Positions 24,901 through 33,099 of a stretch of 64,000 nt of DNA are shown here, in pieces. The notes below the pieces were generated by a model, which did not search any database, had not been told where the DNA came from, and saw only the letters and a list, made by a program, of their open reading frames with translations. The stretch comes from Limonium bicolor (lineage: Eukaryota > Streptophyta > Magnoliopsida > Caryophyllales > Plumbaginaceae). The stretch spans positions 142,674,294 through 142,738,293 of the forward strand of contig CM041779.1 of NCBI GenBank assembly GCA_023374045.1. The letters run 5' to 3'. A program made the translations under genes and the position numbers. Within the stretch, counting starts at the first letter, position 1. Every line of letters starts with the position of its first letter.

Positions 24901-27900
24901 ACCAAGTGGAGTCCAAACAGGGTGCAATGTGGGAGGCCTCGGAGGTGAAAGACTCACACTTGAGGGGGATGTTGAAGATCAAGTGTGAGTCCCACATTGA
25001 AAAATTATATAGCTAGTAAGTAGTTCATATAGCCTATGGCCGGGCTACTCCACATAATGCCAATTAGTTTTAGGATGGAACCTCATGGGTTATTGGGCCT
25101 TACTAAGTCTACATGAGTATTTTATATAATTCCCTTCGTTGGGTTTATTCCTCTCCCCACAATATTTCTAACACTTGTCTCACGCGTGTCATGTTCAGCT
25201 CTCAATGACACAGCCCACACCTTAGTGTGCGTAGCTCCAAGACACCCACATGCTCTCCTTGGCGAGCCTAGCTCCCCAACCCCTTAGCATTGAGTAACAC
25301 TTGGCGATCTCAGTACCCATGAGTTCCAATGGTTAGTTGGGTTAGGGTTCAAGCGTTAATCACCCCTGAAGTTAAGGATTATAACAGAAGGTACTTCAAA
25401 CCCGACTGATTGAGCAAGTGACTAGGAGTGATTCAAGGACCTATGCAATGAGTATTTCTATCTCAGTGTCTTAGAGAAGAGAAAGATCGTAATATAATCA
25501 AGATAGTGACATAATTGTTTCAACCCCTTCATCAGTTTGAGTTTTGAAATTTTGAAGACAGTTCGCAATGTGATGATCTAGGGAGCCTTACTTGAACAAA
25601 CCTCTGTCTTCTCATAAAACTCTCCCTGAATAGACTCTATTAGACAGTGCACAATTCAGTGTTGAAGCAAAGCTTGTGCTCACCAAAAATTGACTTTTTT
25701 GAGATTATAGTATAGTTCTTCCTAGAGTCATCAAGTCTGTTCTTACTCTTCAGTTCCATAATTCAATGTGTCTCCATCTCTTTCCAGAAGAGTAAAATAT
25801 CCAGTGCACCATTGAAGGTATAAAGTCGAAGAGGCACCAGTGTTCTCTTAAATTATAAGCGTCTAGCAAACTTCCTAGCTCAAGCAGTCTTGTCAGCTAC
25901 TATCTCTTGTAAATATTGGTATAATACTTCTGTAGTTGTCGCTAAGGTGTTGGCTGGTTGTTTCTGTGAGCAGTGCTCATGAATGAAGAACAATAACCAG
26001 ATGATGAATGCTGATTATAGAATGGCCAGTCTTTATTGGCTATAAAATAACATTTTGAAGCTTGGATTTTTTAGGAATGCTCTCTAGCATGGTGAGGGTA
26101 CTAGTGGGGTCTGTATGGTTTGCGAGCAGGTTTTTGAGCTTCACAACATGGTAAGGTTATTTGGCCAGACTTTATTACTAACTCTAGTAGTAGTATGAGG
26201 TCAAAGAAATCAGTGAACCAAATCAAATACTCCTCAACAGACATATTCCCTTGCCTTGGATCGGAAAACACCACAATATTTCTCACCTTGAAGACATCGA
26301 CATGGAAGTGCTCATTGTAAAGCTCCTTGAATTGATCCCATGCTGTGTTGCACAGAAATGACATATAAGTGCTTTAATGCATTTTGGAAACGTTCCTATA
26401 AGGAAAGGCGAGGAAATGTGGGGAATGGCGTCCCTGGCTTTACACGATATGTCTGTTCAAAAGTAACATAAACATTCCTACACCCTGTTCAATCTAACAA
26501 TGGGCACACAAATTCTTAGATCTTCATATCACACGGAAGAGAAGGGGAAAACAAAACACTTAAGTAATGAATAGACGCTGAAAATTTCCAGAAGGATCTA
26601 GAACCTTGCTCTGAAACTATTTGTCATACCCCATAAAGATCACTCCTAAGCCAGCTGGGCCTCAAATCTAGCGCTTTCGCCTACTTAAGTCTAAAAGTGG
26701 AATGTCTTGTTGTAGTCAGCCTATATGTTTCCTTACAAAAACCACACTACTCCCCATCTTTCGATGTGAGACTTGAGCATTATAATACCCATTTGCCTAG
26801 TAAATTAGACAGTTAGTAGCAGTGTATAATGTCCCAATCAACAAAACAGAAAAGAAACAAAAACATAAATGTAAAGCCAACATTCCAATTCCTTGGTAAG
26901 ATGTACATATAAAAGGGATATGAAAAGAATAAAAAAAATGTCAAAACATGTTAACTTTCCCATGGATACAATGACAGCAAGGGTGAAAAGAACTATCAAT
27001 AATAAATGTCGCTACAAGATTGACAATTTGATTTTAAGTAATAATAGCATCAAATGACTAGTAACATGGCTGTATATCTAAATACGTGAATCATAAAAAA
27101 AAACTCTTACCAAACATATGCATTTTATCTTCGTCATTTGTGACTGAGAAGAGGAAAAATACAGCAGGAAATATTACTAAAAATGAAACAATACCTTTTC
27201 CCGGAAGATGCTTTGGATAAATGCATCATGCTCGGTTGTAGGCAATGACGTTGGCCAACCTATCTGTCATACAACACAATGGAATGTTACTTACACAGAC
27301 CAAGGTGATAAAAGAAGGGAAAAAAAAAAAGCTCATTTGAGTGTTAAATATTGATGAATTTGATCTGGAACAATGAAATTTCTGTAATATGTGTTTTTTT
27401 AGGGTTATCACAGGATTGCTCTACATTGAAAGATAGATAGCTAACTCCATGCCTTCCTATTCAACAGAAATGTATTTTTATCTTCATAACTCGTATACTT
27501 AGTTATTGATTTAGGAAATATGAAAACTTATGCCTACTTGTTTATACCAGACCTGATAATTATTTATGATCATGTTAATTCTGATAGATTAATGAAAATA
27601 AGGATTTAGCAAAAGAAAATTTATTTAGTTTAGCAAAAGAGCCACATCTTGACTCGAAATATTTGTTGCTTACACTTAATCCTTCTCTGCTTGAAGCTAC
27701 ACTCAATATCAATTTCGTTACGCAAGCGTTTTCAAGCAATGAAGAAATTCAAATATGTCAGACTGAAATTAGTCAGGATGCATAATAAAAATGAAAACAT
27801 CTTCCAATTTGCCTCGAATGAAATTTTACTTATAGGAGTTAAATAAGGCTTCTAGAAATGATATGCAAGTAAGTAGAGAGTTAATTTCCACAAAGAGTTC

Positions 27901-29511
27901 GTTTAAGAAACCTTAGAATTTAGAGGCATAAATAGAACTGTTTCTTTTGTTTTACTCAGTCATGTTTATAGTAAGCACATTATATCTCTGCTCTCAAATT
28001 CTCTCTATAAAGTTTGTAGCAAATGGGATATACTAACCCGGTCAAAGAACCAAATGACCATCCGTCGCTCATCACCAGCAGCCTTCCTGATACCCAGCAT
28101 GTATAAAGATCGAATGAGTTGGCAGCAAACAAGAGGAGACAGAAAACGGAAAAATAGTTCAGAACTAAGTTACTTTTAGCACTGCATGTATCTGTACATT
28201 ACACTTTGATCTCACCCAAAGGGTCAAACTAAGTTTCAATAAGGAGTTGACATATACTATGAAGCTTGCACATAACCACCACATTATAAAAAAGGATAAA
28301 AATCAAAGGAATGGTCCCAAAAGGAAATGAGTTAATTTTGCGAAACTGGACAATTGTAATATAGAAAAAATAAATGGCTCGATGTAAGAGATCTATGTAA
28401 AAAGAATCGCATAATCAAGGATCATAGTTCTACTCAGTTGAAACTTGAAGACGTAGATACACCATGAACATTTTAATCTGCATAGTAAATAAACATATAA
28501 ACGTGACATCACTACATCATCAGTAGTGTTGCTAAACAATAAACCAACCTAATCAGGTCTGAATAAACAGGCTGCGTCCACTTGGCACAGTCCAGCCCAA
28601 GCTTCTGAAATGCTGAAAACAATTGTAGTATGGTAAGTACTCATACAGAAAAACATCTGAGCAAATTGTAAATATTTCCATTAAAAAAGATGCACGGAGC
28701 ATCATCGTTGATTTAACCGCACCTACATTGAATGCTTGGCGGTTTCCTGAGTGAAACGCATCAATAAGGACCCTGAAAATTTGCAATAAATGTGAGCCAA
28801 AAAAACAAAACAAGGAACGCCAAGTGATATACACAGATGCTTCCATAAGAGAAGAGAAGTGGAACTATAGCCTCAAAGTTGTCCAACCAGTTAGCCTAAA
28901 ACCTTTATATTTGATATGAGGTTAAGTCACCCCGATAACTCGTTCTAATAGCAGGAACATAAAGAAATAAGAGATTGAGGCTCACTATTTCAAGTAGCTA
29001 AATATAAGCACTCTATAATGCAGTTGATATTCATAAGGCCACATAATTCCATGGAGATGGCAACTTTCAAGGATATTCAGCAGACTAAACCTTTTTCATA
29101 CAGATTCAGTTCCGTTGAGAGACTTAGAGTGACTCTGAATTGAATTGATAAGACTAGAGGAGAATGCATCGTGGCAAGGAATTGCACAATATAATAAACA
29201 AAATACGAATATTTGTCAGCTACACAGAAAACAGATAAGAATATGTTTTACCCGTCAATTTCAAGAAGAATGGCAATTTGTTGATCCGGGAAACGATATG
29301 AATCATTGGAGCAACTAACTGCAAAGCGATCAAATAGTGGAATTCCTGAATGAGAGTAGAGGTTACTTTTCAGCGAATAAGATGGAGTGCCCAACGGCCG
29401 ACAGAAGTGGCTTTTCGGACTACAGTGAAAGATTTTTTTGTCATTTTTAAGATGAAACGAGGAACTGCAACCGAAGGCTGAACAGTAAGCAGAGGCGGCG
29501 GTAGAGTTCAT
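3912..29511 (-). CDS. HAD-like hydrolase superfamily protein (CbbY-type), 11 exons, probably plastidial
   Basis: Exons on the minus strand are 29,511-29,252, 28,772-28,723, 28,612-28,549, 28,086-28,038, 27,263-27,195, 15,796-15,735, 15,546-15,466, 4,945-4,791, 4,707-4,623, 4,492-4,349 and 4,011-3,912. All junctions are GT-AG and every phase fits, giving 372 codons and a TAG stop. Residues 1 to about 70 are Ser-rich and basic, like a plastid transit peptide. Residues 84-91 (EIDGVLID) align with HAD motif [14 protein letters not shown] follows in the cap region, and [10 protein letters not shown] (314-323) aligns with motif IV. Plants have a conserved family of this type; I recall Arabidopsis At5g45170 as a likely match, from memory only. 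The motif I nucleophile Asp is Glu84, motif II has Ala201, and motif IV has Gly319 where Asp is usual, so phosphatase activity is doubtful. Introns 5 and 7 are swollen by transposons. Confidence 0.88.
5385..5600 (+). pseudogene. Copia RNase H C-terminal remnant
   Basis: Translation gives the sequence type that ends a copia polyprotein: [20 protein letters not shown] followed, after a stop and frame change, by a degenerate version of the DQ(V/I)AD(L/V)FTK motif. It is probably the 3' end of the element whose LTR begins near 6,303. It is short and broken. Confidence 0.7.
5601..6302. other. Unassigned intron sequence between copia pol remnant and LTR
   Basis: I see no gene here. By position it may be the region between pol and the 3' LTR of the old copia element. 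Reading frames are short in all directions. Confidence 0.35.
6462..6677 (+). repeat. 5' LTR of the chromovirus
   Basis: It begins TGTTATGCCCTC and ends CGTATCA. It differs from the 3' LTR at four single bases. Confidence 0.93.
6681..6692 (+). promoter_or_regulatory. Primer-binding site, tRNA-iMet type
   Basis: TGGTATCAGAGC lies three bases after the 5' LTR. It is complementary to the 3' end of initiator methionine tRNA, the usual primer for plant Ty3/gypsy and copia elements. Confidence 0.85.
6725..8395 (+). pseudogene. Chromovirus gag and protease region
   Basis: The reading frame is open from an ATG at 6,725 (start [11 protein letters not shown]) to a stop near 8,392. It contains a retrotransposon gag core (residues about 107-260, [12 protein letters not shown]), a Ser/Asn-rich linker, a zinc knuckle near residue 341 ([14 protein letters not shown]), and an aspartic protease with VDSGASHNF near residue 424. 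In intact relatives this frame continues into RT. Here it stops just after the protease, and the linker to RT is spread over several frames, so the polyprotein is interrupted. Confidence 0.85.
8396..11290 (+). pseudogene. Chromovirus pol: RT, RNase H, integrase and C-terminal tail, with lesions
   Basis: From 8,396 to 8,631 the pre-RT region is in shifted frames. From 8,631 a long open frame runs to TGA 10,671-10,673. It contains RT ([20 protein letters not shown], and [10 protein letters not shown] as the YxDD box), RNase H ([12 protein letters not shown]), the integrase HHCC finger (CDTCQRVK) and the DDE core ([28 protein letters not shown]). The same frame continues after the TGA to about 10,865, where a frame change in a T run leads to a 143-codon tail. 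That tail contains [11 protein letters not shown] and a region ending [11 protein letters not shown], the position and form of a degenerate chromodomain. The polypurine tract AGGAAGGGGG precedes the 3' LTR. Confidence 0.87.
11291..11506 (+). repeat. 3' LTR of the chromovirus
   Basis: It is the same length as the 5' LTR (216 bp) and follows the polypurine tract at about 11,276-11,287. Confidence 0.93.
11815..13150 (+). pseudogene. Copia-type gag remnant, plus-strand copy
   Basis: After a PBS-like site, translation starts [18 protein letters not shown] and continues with a degenerate copia gag ([16 protein letters not shown], then [20 protein letters not shown]). It is broken by several stops and frame changes. 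Zinc-knuckle-like Cys/His pieces occur further on, and 13,489-13,570 has [14 protein letters not shown]. Copia family is inferred from the gag type. It lies between two direct copies of an old LTR. Confidence 0.65.
13725..14580 (-). pseudogene. Copia gag fragment, inverted copy of the neighbouring gag
   Basis: The reverse complement of about 13,925-14,580 matches about 12,050-12,640 on the plus strand over most of its length. Shared landmarks are ATGGATTATGAGAACTTTGT, TTAGTTCTTTACTCTAATGT and TGATGGCATTATAGAAGAA. The result is a long imperfect palindrome with arms of at least 500 bases. At about 13,750-13,920 on the plus strand there is a trace of a copia protease region (ACATGACAGGCAATCC, then GTCACCTTTGGAGACAATGA), so the breakpoint lies near there. 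Confidence 0.65.
14589..14905 (+). repeat. Second copy of the old copia LTR, 5'-truncated
   Basis: It matches the split LTR at 6,370-6,461 plus 11,512-11,772: TTTACCGTGTTTAGAAAGTT, CAGCTGAGAGAGCAAGTGCA, TAGACGGAGTCATTCTGTCT and ATTATCAATAAAGGTTTTCT. The first part of the LTR seen near 6,303-6,365 is missing here. Confidence 0.65.
14906..15465. other. AT-rich intron DNA with a short tandem duplication
   Basis: No gene is visible. At 15,126-15,182 a unit of about 29 bases containing CGGTTAACTGAAAAACCGAT occurs twice in tandem, and a diverged third copy may follow near 15,240. CGGTTAACTG is itself partly palindromic. Confidence 0.5.
16560..16776 (+). pseudogene. Ty3/gypsy gag fragment
   Basis: A short degenerate translation ends [15 protein letters not shown], which resembles the A..ML.G.A..WW motif of plant Ty3/gypsy gag proteins. 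Several stops precede it. Similarity ends abruptly at 16,777 (GTGTCACACAG), which may be the edge of another insertion. Confidence 0.4.
16777..18483. other. Unassigned repeat-like intron DNA
   Basis: No coding region can be supported. The sequence contains an LTR-like leader around 17,330 (TATA-like box, then A/T-rich sequence) and C-rich stretches near 18,120-18,230. I cannot assign it to a family. Confidence 0.35.
18484..18670 (-). repeat. Inverted partial LTR ending in a strand-switch point
   Basis: From TGTTAGAAATATTGTGGGG to about 18,640 the sequence is the reverse complement of the LTR at 24,970-25,173, at roughly 90% identity by eye. Near 18,643 it changes to the plus-strand version of the same LTR (GAGTATTTTATATAATTCCC), so 18,521-18,545 and 18,646-18,668 form an inverted repeat around a loop of about 100 bases. 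Confidence 0.7.
18713..19452 (+). pseudogene. Copia pol 3' fragment (RT tail and RNase H)
   Basis: Translation covers the end of copia RT ([20 protein letters not shown]) and RNase H ([44 protein letters not shown]). It runs through the C-terminal [11 protein letters not shown] motif. One frameshift lies in a T/A run near 18,940-18,950. The rest of gag-pol is absent. A polypurine tract (TTGAGGGGGG, about 19,443-19,452) and an LTR start follow directly. Confidence 0.85.
19576..20016 (+). repeat. 5' LTR of the young copia element
   Basis: Contains a TTATAAAAGG TATA-like box at about 19,642, which is probably the core promoter, and ends CTTCCGCAACA. Confidence 0.93.
20018..20031 (+). promoter_or_regulatory. 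Primer-binding site, tRNA-iMet type
   Basis: GTGGTATCAGAGCC lies directly after the 5' LTR and matches the complement of the initiator methionine tRNA 3' end. Confidence 0.85.
20130..24158 (+). CDS. Copia gag-pol polyprotein, open reading frame of 1,342 residues
   Basis: A single frame encodes gag (about residues 35-230, UBN2-type), a zinc knuckle (about 256-269, [14 protein letters not shown]), aspartic protease ([11 protein letters not shown], about 310), the integrase HHCC finger and DDE core, RT with [13 protein letters not shown] (about 1,014), and RNase H ([16 protein letters not shown], about 1,190). Integrase residues sit in [15 protein letters not shown] and NGVAERMNR. The domain order and the intact single frame are those of Tnt1/Tork-like plant copia elements. 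The polyprotein is cut by its own protease to give the capsid and enzymes that copy the RNA and insert the DNA. An unusual Trp replaces the common Gly in the AK(G)YAQ motif of RT, which might affect activity. Confidence 0.95.
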   Translation: MKIGEKMEDAKLKTPETTSSTSSSSIWTRRVMTNAKFSVETFDGTGHFGMWQCEVQDALFQQGLDIAIEETRPEDIQEKEWEAMNRAACGTIRSCLSREQKYAFSKEKSAWKLWRALEEKFMKKSSQNKLFMKKRLFRFSYVSGTTMNNHITSFNQLVADLVNLDVTFKDEDLALMLLGSLPDEYEFLETTLLHGKDDISLKDVTAALYSHELRRKEKRAGTDEAAEALVMRDHSSAQRKGKKGWSKPKAKLGKDECALCREKGHWKKDCPKQKKGKAVQDACVAEYDSEGSGLSLVASTSKINQDEWILDSGATYHMSPIRDWFFDYKELKGGTVLMGDNSPCKTIGIGSIKLKNHEGSTRVLREVRHVPSLTKNLISLGQLESKGFSWAAKDGVLKVVSGPLTVIKGTRRSNLYYYEGSIVVGTAAVVLAPKENGDSQLWHMRLGHAGEKSLQILAKQGLLKGMKACKLNFCEHCVLGKQKRLKFGTAIHNTKGILDYVHSDVWGPAKTPSLGGNRYYVTFVDDFSRRVWVYAMKTKDEVMGIFLTWKKTVETQTDRRIKYLRTDNGGEYKSDPFLKVCKDAGIVRHFTVRETPQQNGVAERMNRTLLEKVRCMLSNAGLGRQFWAETVTYCSHIVNRLPSSAIGGKTPLEVWSGKSATDYSSLRVFGYVAYYHVKESKLDPRAKKALFMGIASGVKGYRLWCLEAKKTIIRRDVTFDESALWQKVTVDSIQTERTQKQLEKAPKQVEFEKEIFVNPLVGDDSDSQGIDESNEEAPTAESDPIAEGRPRREIRKPARYADMVAYALPVVDEGVPPTFREANQNSESKEWKGAMEEEMNSLHKNNTWKLAQLPKGKKAIGCKWVFAKKEGTSGENSVRYKARLVAKWYAQKEGIDYHEVFSPVVKHSSIRILLALVAELNLELAQLDVKTAFLHGDLEEEIYMTQPEGFKVRGKEDWVCRLNKSLYGLKQSPRQWYKRFDLFMKGQRYTRSKYDHCVYLRKLHDGSYIYLLLYVDDMLIASKNQSEIDRLKAQLAQEFEMKDLGEAKKILGMEINRDRKNGKLCLSQKQYLKKVLQRFGINDNTKPVSTPLAPHLKLSAQLSPKTKEDRDHMARVPYAEAVGSLMYAMVCTRPDISQAVGVVSRYMHDPGRDHWQAVKWILRYIQGTVDIGLLFEKDVTGGPNVVGYCDSDYAGDMDKRRSTTGYLFTLAKAPVSWKSTLQSTVALSTTEAEYMALTEAVKEGIWLHGLLKDLGVGQRHITVHCDSQSAIHLAKNQVYHARTKHIDVRYHFVREILEEGDILVQKIRTTENPADMMTKVVTAVKFKHCLDLTNILHIKVGA
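24237..24675 (+). repeat. 3' LTR of the young copia element
   Basis: It is preceded by a purine-rich AAACCAAGGTGGAGA tract. It lacks two bases (GT) present in the 5' LTR at CCGGTGTCCC. Confidence 0.93.
24750..24969 (+). other. PBS-to-polypurine-tract leader with no genes
   Basis: It starts with TGGTATCAGAGCCCAGGTTC and ends with CTTGAGGGGGA, so it has both replication signals with only about 220 bases between them. This is the design of a miniature (TRIM-like) internal domain. GACTGTGTCACG occurs twice within it. No open frame of interest is present. Confidence 0.6.
24970..25173 (+). repeat. 204-bp LTR ending the chimeric element
   Basis: Begins TGTTGAAGATCAAG after a polypurine tract and ends CAATATTTCTAACA next to the CTTGT target duplication. 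Its reverse complement opens the element at 18,484. Confidence 0.75.
26101..26380 (-). pseudogene. Ty3/gypsy gag fragment, minus strand
   Basis: Translation gives [18 protein letters not shown] followed by [12 protein letters not shown]. This resembles the W..F...F...Y and QG.MSVEEY motifs of plant Ty3/gypsy gag. No protease or pol follows. It may share an origin with the plus-strand gag piece at 16,560-16,776. Confidence 0.6.
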
Positions 29512-29983
29512 GGAGGAGCAGTTCTAATCGAAAACTGGCCAAGCCGCAATCCTTGTTCTCCTGTTCGGCAACTATCTTAGCAGCATAAAAAAATCGGGTC
29601 CGTCGAAATAAATAGTAGTCAATTTTTCGGGCATTTTAAAAATCTTACTACCCGATTATCTACATTCATCCAACTTATAGTTATATAAACAATTAACAAT
29701 GTGAAACTAAATATTCCTTACTCCCCACATATCATTTGGTGGTTGGAGTACCAGAATTAAGCAGTACAAAATGGATCATTTTATTTATATTCTTATCTTG
29801 TATATTGGAGTAAATAGTAAAGCAGAGTTACGAGTGCGAAGAAGATCGAGTAAATTTGAAAAATAAAGGATAAAAAAAAATCAAAAAACATCTAATATTT
29901 TTAAAATATTATAAATAACAAAAATGCATCTATTAAAAAAGGGAAATTATTTTATTTTCTCTACCGAGTGACCGTCTAATAAA
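29512..29983. promoter_or_regulatory. 5' flank and probable promoter of the HAD gene
   Basis: This is the stretch between the HAD start codon and the next transposon, so the minus-strand promoter should lie here. I see no clear TATA box or operator-like site, and no other gene. Confidence 0.4.
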
Positions 29984-31447
29984 TGGGCTGTCTTCGGTGC
30001 ACATTTTACAGATAGTTTTGTGGTTGTTTTGGTCTGGTTGTTTAGGCTAACTGTTTTGTGGTAGTTTAGTTGGTTGTTTTGTGCTGGTTGTATTGTGGCT
30101 AATTTGAAAACTAGTGTTCGGCAGGTGGCGGTTTCGTGTGTAGATATTCAATTATAGCCTTTAATAATTAATATTATATATTAATATTTTAGTGACAATT
30201 AATTTATAATATGTATACCTATTAATTATAAATAAATTTTTAACATATATTTTAAAAAATAAAGAAATAAACCATTGTATTTAGAGCAAATATATTATAT
30301 GTTATATATAAAAATATAATTTATGGATTATATATTAGTATTTAATATAACATTTTAAATGTATTAATACTTAAGATTATTTTAATTTTTAATGAAATAA
30401 ATAATATCATTAAATGAAAAAACAATTCTTTCTAATAATCAAATAATTGAATGTAAGCGCAGATATCACTTATTATTTTATTATTATATATTATTTAATT
30501 GTTGATAAAATATTTATTTTAAACATATATTTGTAGTTAAAATAATATATTATATTTAATTAAATATTACTTAATGAAATTCAAAAACATAAATTTAAAT
30601 TTAATACTGGATATGTCAAGAAATGAAAAATAACGTATATTAGCATATAAAATTATTCTTTAATTATTAAGCACGGTATAAAACATATAATAACTTTGAT
30701 ATACATACAAACCATAATAGTTTGTACAAACAGTTTTGTAATTAATCATCACTTAGCAAGTTGAATACTTATAATTGATATTTCTGAAATATACTACAAA
30801 TATTTTGTACTCTAATAATTTTGATATAATTGAAAGTTTACATCTTAATTTTTGTAAGTTTGCTTTTTTCCTTGTAGAATATTTTATTAAAATTGATAGA
30901 TAGTAATAGTTTTAAGAGACTATTTATCCATATCTGAATAAACAATTTAGAAAAACACTACTAGTTTAAAACTATTGTTCTATATTATTTTTATTAATTT
31001 ATAGTTTAGTATACTAATCTTTATAAAAAAACTAAAAATAAAAAAGGGAAAATAAACTAATTTATAATATATTAATCTATATATTTCAATTTTAATTTAA
31101 TTTTGTGTCAAATTTAATATATAATATCATTTTTAAAATATAATTATAAATATTAAAAATTTAAATTAACTTATTAAAAATTAATTTTTAAATATTAATT
31201 TATATTATTAAAATATTCTCGCCCTTACTTATAGTTTTCTGGCTCCGCCTCTGTTTACGGTATTCATTATATTTGCAGTATAAATTGTTGGTTTTTTATG
31301 GTTGTTTGTGGTTGTTTTGTGCTGGTATATTTGTGGCTGTTTTGAAAATTGTTGTTCGAAGGTGGCGGTTTTATATTTTTTGACAAAAATGCCAAACTCA
31401 AAAATACCACATTTATACCACAAACATGCTAGGTCCGAACGCAGCCA
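29984..31447. mobile_element. Non-autonomous PIF/Harbinger-family element, about 1.46 kb
   Basis: The left end TGGGCTGTCTTCGG and the right end CCGAACGCAGCCA are inverted relatives, and TAA follows the right end. The last 50 bases match the right end of the autonomous-type element at 3,350-3,397 (ACCACATTTmTACCA, then CCGAACGCAGCCATAA). Subterminal regions carry GGTTGTTTTGTGCTGG-type repeats at both 30,020-30,110 and 31,285-31,370. The interior is AT-rich and has no coding capacity. A related but autonomous element would have to supply transposase. Confidence 0.65.
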
Positions 31448-32599
31448 TAATCTACCATCTTCTTGACTTTAATCATGACCAACGGATTTCATAATTCCTA
31501 TAAATTGCAAAAACCAAGTTTCCGGATACTATTTTAGGACATACAAAGTTGTACAGACTACAAACCTTATTCTTCTCACCAGTCTTGCCGTTCCAAAATT
31601 TCATGACTTGTATTTAAAAGCAAAAATCACACCTAATCAACAATATTCTTTCCCAATGGGTTGTCAACAATCTTCGCAATTTATTTGTCTAGTGTAGACC
31701 TGACAATTTGGGTCGCTGGGTCAGGTTGATATCAACCCTAACCCAACCCATTTAAAATACCATCAACCCAACCCAGCCCAAAAATCGATGGGTTAGAAAA
31801 TCATGACCCTAACCCAACTCGTTTAAAATCCTTCAACCTTAACCCAACCCACCCAACCCATTTTTTAAGCATACAATAATTTAGATGGATTAGGAGTAGA
31901 AATTAATAAAAAAATTCAAAAATATCCAGTGCTAGTTGGCACACTAATTAGGATGAAACAAAAATAAGAGAAATAATCTTGCTTGATCGACCCAACTTTA
32001 AACGAATTCCATGTTATGCAAAAAATGTAAAACTACTGCACCAATTTCCCATGAATAGAATAACACGTACTTTTTCCATAAGTTTACATTTATCAATCTG
32101 AGCCTAAAGCTCTACCACTGTTGGGGAGAAATCCTATCTAGATATGCACATGATCCTAGTGCCCTTAATAAGAGGAACGAAAATGAAAATCTTCATTATG
32201 CATTAGAGAAATATACTAAAGACAGATCTTCTAAAGTTAGAAATAATTTATAAACTGAGAGCTCAAAGCCTCAAACTATGACTGATAGTTTTAAAATAAT
32301 TACACCTGTTTAAATTGAGTGCGCATGCCTGAGAAAAGTACAATCACAATCACTTAATTGTTACCAACAGTTGAGGAACTTTTATGCAGCACGCTATCCG
32401 CATTGTTGGCTTCAGAATTCACTAAGAGGTCTATAATCAAGATCCTACTTACAAAAAATACATATCACCTACTTTTGTTCACTCTTATAGATAATATAAA
32501 CATACATATGTTATCAAGAACAACTATGGCAGTGAGAATAAAAAAACAAACCTTGAGCAGAGATGAAGAGCGACATAGACATGAACAACAACATAGAGA
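31448..32599. other. Intergenic DNA with a CAACCC-rich patch
   Basis: No gene is seen. At 31,735-31,862 there is a low-complexity run of AACCCAACCC-type units, resembling the simple-sequence parts of plant LTRs. It is not a telomere array. The right edge is the assembly gap. Confidence 0.5.
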
Positions 32600-33099
32600 N
32601 NNNNNNNNNNNNNNNNNNNNNNNNNNNNNNNNNNNNNNNNNNNNNNNNNNNNNNNNNNNNNNNNNNNNNNNNNNNNNNNNNNNNNNNNNNNNNNNNNNNN
32701 NNNNNNNNNNNNNNNNNNNNNNNNNNNNNNNNNNNNNNNNNNNNNNNNNNNNNNNNNNNNNNNNNNNNNNNNNNNNNNNNNNNNNNNNNNNNNNNNNNNN
32801 NNNNNNNNNNNNNNNNNNNNNNNNNNNNNNNNNNNNNNNNNNNNNNNNNNNNNNNNNNNNNNNNNNNNNNNNNNNNNNNNNNNNNNNNNNNNNNNNNNNN
32901 NNNNNNNNNNNNNNNNNNNNNNNNNNNNNNNNNNNNNNNNNNNNNNNNNNNNNNNNNNNNNNNNNNNNNNNNNNNNNNNNNNNNNNNNNNNNNNNNNNNN
33001 NNNNNNNNNNNNNNNNNNNNNNNNNNNNNNNNNNNNNNNNNNNNNNNNNNNNNNNNNNNNNNNNNNNNNNNNNNNNNNNNNNNNNNNNNNNNNNNNNNN
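32600..33099. other. Assembly gap (500 N)
   Basis: Exactly 500 N, which usually means a gap of unknown length. Reading frames that cross it are artefacts. Confidence 0.99.

Larger units (their letters stand above)
18484..25173 (+). mobile_element. Chimeric retroelement with inverted identical LTR ends, target duplication CTTGT
   Basis: CTTGT at 18,479-18,483 and 25,174-25,178 directly abuts TGTTAGAAAT on the left and ATTTCTAACA on the right. The left end is the reverse complement of the right end, so both outer termini are the 3' (U5) end of the same LTR. Inside are, in order: inverted LTR fragment, copia pol 3' end, polypurine tract, a different LTR (split by the nested young copia), a PBS, about 220 bases of leader-like sequence, another polypurine tract, and a full 204-bp LTR. 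The matching target duplication argues that the whole chimera integrated as one unit before the nested copia arrived. Confidence 0.65.
15797..27194 (-). other. Intron 5 of the HAD gene, about 11.4 kb, containing a chimeric retroelement
   Basis: The interval lies between exon 5 (ends 27,195, phase 0) and exon 6 (starts 15,796). It holds gypsy gag fragments at its left and right, plus the chimeric element at 18,484-25,173 with a nested young copia. About 15,800-16,450, 16,800-18,480, 25,180-26,100 and 26,370-27,190 show no recognisable gene. A TATA-like TATTTATAAGGGG near 17,337 could be an LTR promoter remnant. Confidence 0.8.

Noticed and set aside
31735..31862. Telomere-like CCCTAACCC
   Set aside because: Units are mixed CAACCC/AACCCA and short; plant telomere repeats are CCCTAAA in long arrays.
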